From Microcebus murinus (Eukaryota; Chordata; Mammalia; Primates; Cheirogaleidae): a DNA stretch of 64,000 nucleotides. The notes under the pieces were generated by a model. It was not told the origin of the DNA, did no database searches, and saw nothing but the letters and a program-made list of their open reading frames with translations. The translations under genes were made by a program, and so were the position numbers. The DNA is taken from the NCBI RefSeq assembly GCF_040939455.1, contig NC_134109.1, forward strand, positions 31,513,501-31,577,500, read 5' to 3'. This document shows positions 60,887-64,000 of this stretch, piece by piece; positions within the stretch are counted from its first letter, which is position 1, and each line of letters begins with the position of its first letter.

Positions 60887-61384
60887 TTCTTTTTGTTTTT
60901 TTATTAAGAGATAGAGTCTTGGCCGGGCGCGGTGGCTCACACCTGTAATCCTAGCACTCTAGGAGGCTGAGACGGGTGGATTGCTCAAGGTCAGGAGTTT
61001 GAAACCAGCCTGAGCAAGAGCGAGACCCCATCTCTACTATAAATAAAAAGAAATTAATTGGCCAACTAATATATATAGAAAAAATTAGCCAGGCATGGTG
61101 GCACATGCCTGTAGTCCCTGTAACTTGGGAGGCTGAGGCAGCAAGATTGCTTGAGCCCAGGAGTTTGGGGTTGCTGTGAGCTACGCTGATGTCATGGCAC
61201 TCTAGTCTGGGCAACAAAGCAAGACTCTGTCTCAAAAAAAAAAAAAAAAAAAAAAAAAGAGAGAGAGAGAGAGAGTCTTGCTATGTTGCCCAGATTGGTC
61301 TAGAACTCCTGGGCTCAAGCAATCTTTTTGCCTCAGCCTCCCAAGTAGCTGGGACTACAGGCATGAGCCACAGTACCCAGCAGG
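60887..61384 (-). mobile_element. Older antisense Alu arm, split by the nested Alu
   Basis: The T-rich head and AGAGATAGAGTCTT lie at 60887-60920. The rest, from AGTCTTGCTATGTTGCCCAG to GAGCCACAGTACCCAGC, lies at 61270-61384. Removing the nested copy rejoins one antisense arm. Confidence 0.85.
60921..61258 (+). mobile_element. Lemur-type Alu inserted into an older antisense Alu
   Basis: GGCCGGGCGCGGTGGCTCACACC, linker TTAATTGGCCAACTAATATA and a 25-base A tail. It is bracketed by AAGAGATAGAGTCTT on the left and a GA run ending GAGAGAGTCTT on the right, the duplicated target inside the older element. Confidence 0.93.
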
Positions 61385-61493
61385 TGGAAAATCTAACACT
61401 ACAAAAGCACAGGTCAGTTATTATTTCACACTTCTTCTACAAACTGCCATTTAAATATCTTTTAGTTGTCAGTCACTGTGCCTACTGTTTGTT

Positions 61494-61560
61494 TTGGAGA
61501 CAGGGTCTTGCTATGTTGTCCAGGCTGGTCTTGATCCTCCTAGTAACTGGGTGCGTGGTG
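61494..61560 (-). mobile_element. Antisense Alu fragment
   Basis: GAGACAGGGTCTTGCTATGTTGTCCAGGCTGGTC, then a jump to CCTCCTAGTAACTGGG. Only short pieces remain. Confidence 0.75.
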
Positions 61561-61715
61561 GCTCCCAGCTTTGTACCTATCATTTTAAATACTTCATTTG
61601 ATTTTCACGACAATTCTATAAGGGAGTATTTTTAAATGTAACTTTAATATATTATTCAAATTATACAAGCAGTGAAACATTCAAATGACACAAAAGGCAA
61701 GTTGAAGAAGTTATT

Positions 61716-62072
<357 letters not shown>

Positions 62073-62139
62073 GAAGTTACAATTCCCTTTACCTTTCATC
62101 ACGCAGAATGCCCCACACGAGGTGATCATTAATATTTTG

Positions 62140-62310
62140 GTAGCTATCCCTTCTAGAGACAGGTGGTGTCAACATCATTTCCACTTTACAAAATATAATA
62201 CTGAGGATCAAACAGATTAAATTTGCTCAAGGTCATATAGCTGGTAAGTGGCAAAGCTGAGACAGAAAGCAGGGTCACTCTGATTCCAAAGCCCAAGACC
62301 TTCCAACTGC
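62140..62310 (+). mobile_element. MIR
   Basis: CATCATTTCCACTTTACAAAA, CTCAAGGTCATATAGCTGGTAAGTGGC and CACTCTGATTCCAAAGCCC. Confidence 0.85.
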
Positions 62311-63030
62311 CTCCCATTAAGTACCCACTTCTTAAAACAATTGTCTATTTTCATTCATCACAGGAAAGGGGAAACTGCCTGGCCCAAAGCCAGTCTTACT
62401 CCTCCGCTATCCCAACCAAATGAGAGAAAAACAAACAAGGCTGTCCAAGCACACCCCTGCCCCAGGAGCATCAGCACTGAATTCCTTCAAATCCAAGCTG
62501 TCGTGGGGAAGGCAGAACCTTCATCTCTACCCCTTCATCGCCCACACAGGCTCATCTTCAGCCAAGTCCTGCCCATCTTCATCTTCATGGGCAGGACTAT
62601 GGGGAAGAGGAGCCTCACCTACAGAACACACTGGGCTCCTAATGTCAGCAGCAAAAGGAAGCTCCTTTGGGAGCCCTCAAAAGATATGAAAGTAGGTATT
62701 TAGGGGGGCCCTGAACCCACCATTGCTGCCTAGAGTCAGGACACTCCAGCAGGACAGTTAGAATGAAAATTCCACCAATGCCTGATACAAGGTGAACTTG
62801 CACAGTTGCTCAAAATCCCCATCACAGAGTCCTTAGACCCCAAAGAATTCAGAATTTCTGCTCTGGCTTACTCTCATTTGGACCCTCTAATAACCTGTCA
62901 ACTTCATGGATTTCTAGATACCATGGTTTTGGCCTCCCCTCTCCTCTAAAAAGTAAAAATCAAAACCCCTTGTACTACATGGGAATGCTTTTTCCTTGGT
63001 TGTGAAACAAGGGCTGCCCTTTCAAATTAA
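62311..63030. other. Unique sequence before the Tigger element
   Basis: No feature recognised; the frames seen are short and overlapping. Confidence 0.55.
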
Positions 63031-64000
63031 GTCATGCTTCACTTAACGATGGGGATACTTTCTGAGAAACGCATCATTAGGCAATGTCACGTGAACATCA
63101 CAGAGTGCACTTATACAAACCTAGCTGGTACAGCCTACTGCACACCTCGGCTATACGGTATAACCTAGGCTACAAACCTGTACAGCATGATACTGTATGT
63201 TACTGTACTGAATACTGTAGACACCTGTAACACTATGGTAAGTATGTGTATATCCAAACATACAAAAAGTACAATAAAAATATGGTATTAAAGATAAAAA
63301 ATAGTACACCTACATAGGGCACCTACCGTGAGTGGAGCCTGCAGGACAAAAGTTGCTCTGGGTGAGTTAGTGAGCAAGTGGTGAGTGAATGTGAAGGCTT
63401 AGGACATTAATGTACACTACTGTAGACTTTATAAACACTATACGCTTAGGCTACACTAAAGTTATTTAAAAAATTTTTCTTCCATAATAAATTAGTCTTA
63501 GTTACTGTAACATTTTTACATTATAAATGTTTTGATTTTTTAAATTTTGTGACTCTTTTGTAATAACACTTAGCTTAAAACCTACATTGTACAGCTATAA
63601 AAATATTTTTTCTTTATATCCTTACTCTACAAGTTTTCTATTTTATTATTATTATTTTTACTTCTTAAACTTTTTTGTTAAACATTAAGACACAAACACA
63701 CATATTAGCCTAGGCCTACACAGGGTCAGAATGATCAATATCACTGTCTTCACCTCCACATCTTGTCCCACTGGTAGGTCTTCATGGGCAATAAGACACA
63801 TGGAGCAGTCATCTCCTATGGTAACAATGCCTTCTTCTGGAATACCTCCTGAAGGACCTGCCTGAGGCCATTTTACAGTTAACTTTTTTTCATAAGTAGG
63901 AGTACACTCTAACAATAAAAAATATACTAAATACATAAACCAGTAACATGGTCATTTATTATATTATTAAGTACTATGTACTATACATAATTGTATATGC
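63031..64000 (-). mobile_element. Tigger-like (TcMar) DNA transposon, cut by the window end
   Basis: GTCATGCTTCACTTAACGATGG is the typical terminal repeat of a Tigger family. CTAGCTGGTACAGCCTACTGC and GGCTACAAACCTGTACAGCATG follow. Further in, the minus strand from about 63936 to 63685 stays open for 83 codons (KLTVKWPQAGPSGG, IPEEGIVTIGDD), which may be the remains of the coding end of an autonomous member. The other terminus lies beyond 64000. Confidence 0.8.

Noticed and set aside
61189..61635. 148-codon plus-strand frame with a lysine/arginine run
   Set aside because: It is composed of Alu tail, GA repeat and antisense Alu sequence.

Overview
The window is nuclear DNA from a primate, most likely a strepsirrhine of the lemur group. 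About half of the roughly 17 Alu copies carry an extra block near position 130 (TTAATTGGCCAACTAA followed by a short TA run) and a right-arm end reading GAGCTAGGCTGATGCCATGG. I know this form from lemur Alus. I saw no galago-type tRNA-derived Alu variants. MIR, L2, old L1, hAT and Tigger fossils fill much of the rest, CpG is scarce, and there are no compact genes, operons or CRISPR arrays.

The one gene I can name is SUSD6 (KIAA0247, also called DRAGO), on the minus strand. Its first coding exon lies at 34844..34640. It has a pyrimidine-rich acceptor, 84 nt of 5'UTR, an ATG at 34760, 40 codons beginning MCHGRIAPKST and containing a signal-peptide core, and a GTAAGT donor in phase 1. This agrees with the human N-terminus as I remember it. 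Positions 34845-64000 are therefore read as part of the upstream intron and 34639-1 as part of the next intron. I could not find the following sushi-domain exon or a CpG-island promoter, so both probably lie outside the window.

Layout: 1-7 kb holds ancient repeats with two short local tandem duplications. 7.4-8.7 kb holds a young antisense lemur Alu with a 64-T tail and a COX6C processed pseudogene interrupted by another Alu. 9-30 kb is mostly unique or decayed sequence with L2, MIR, L1 and hAT fossils. 34.6-35.6 kb holds SUSD6 coding exon 1 and a CpG-retaining block just upstream of it. 38-46 kb holds Alus and a complete hAT-like element. 46.3-47.4 kb is a MER20-like transposon split by an LTR-like insert. 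53-62 kb has several Alus, some nested. 63.0 kb to the end is a Tigger-like DNA transposon cut by the window edge.

The most interesting unexplained signals are short CpG-retaining segments with good splice sites in the SUSD6 introns. The best is a 30-nt minus-strand mini-exon at 12162-12191, whose phase fits exactly between SUSD6 coding exons. Others are a possible alternative terminal exon at 23.5-23.7 kb, a promoter-like CACCC/GATA/TATA/splice-donor cluster at 57.3-57.5 kb on the plus strand, and an open plus-strand exon-like block at 47747-47859. No search tools were available. Repeat family names are by recognition and their ends are approximate.
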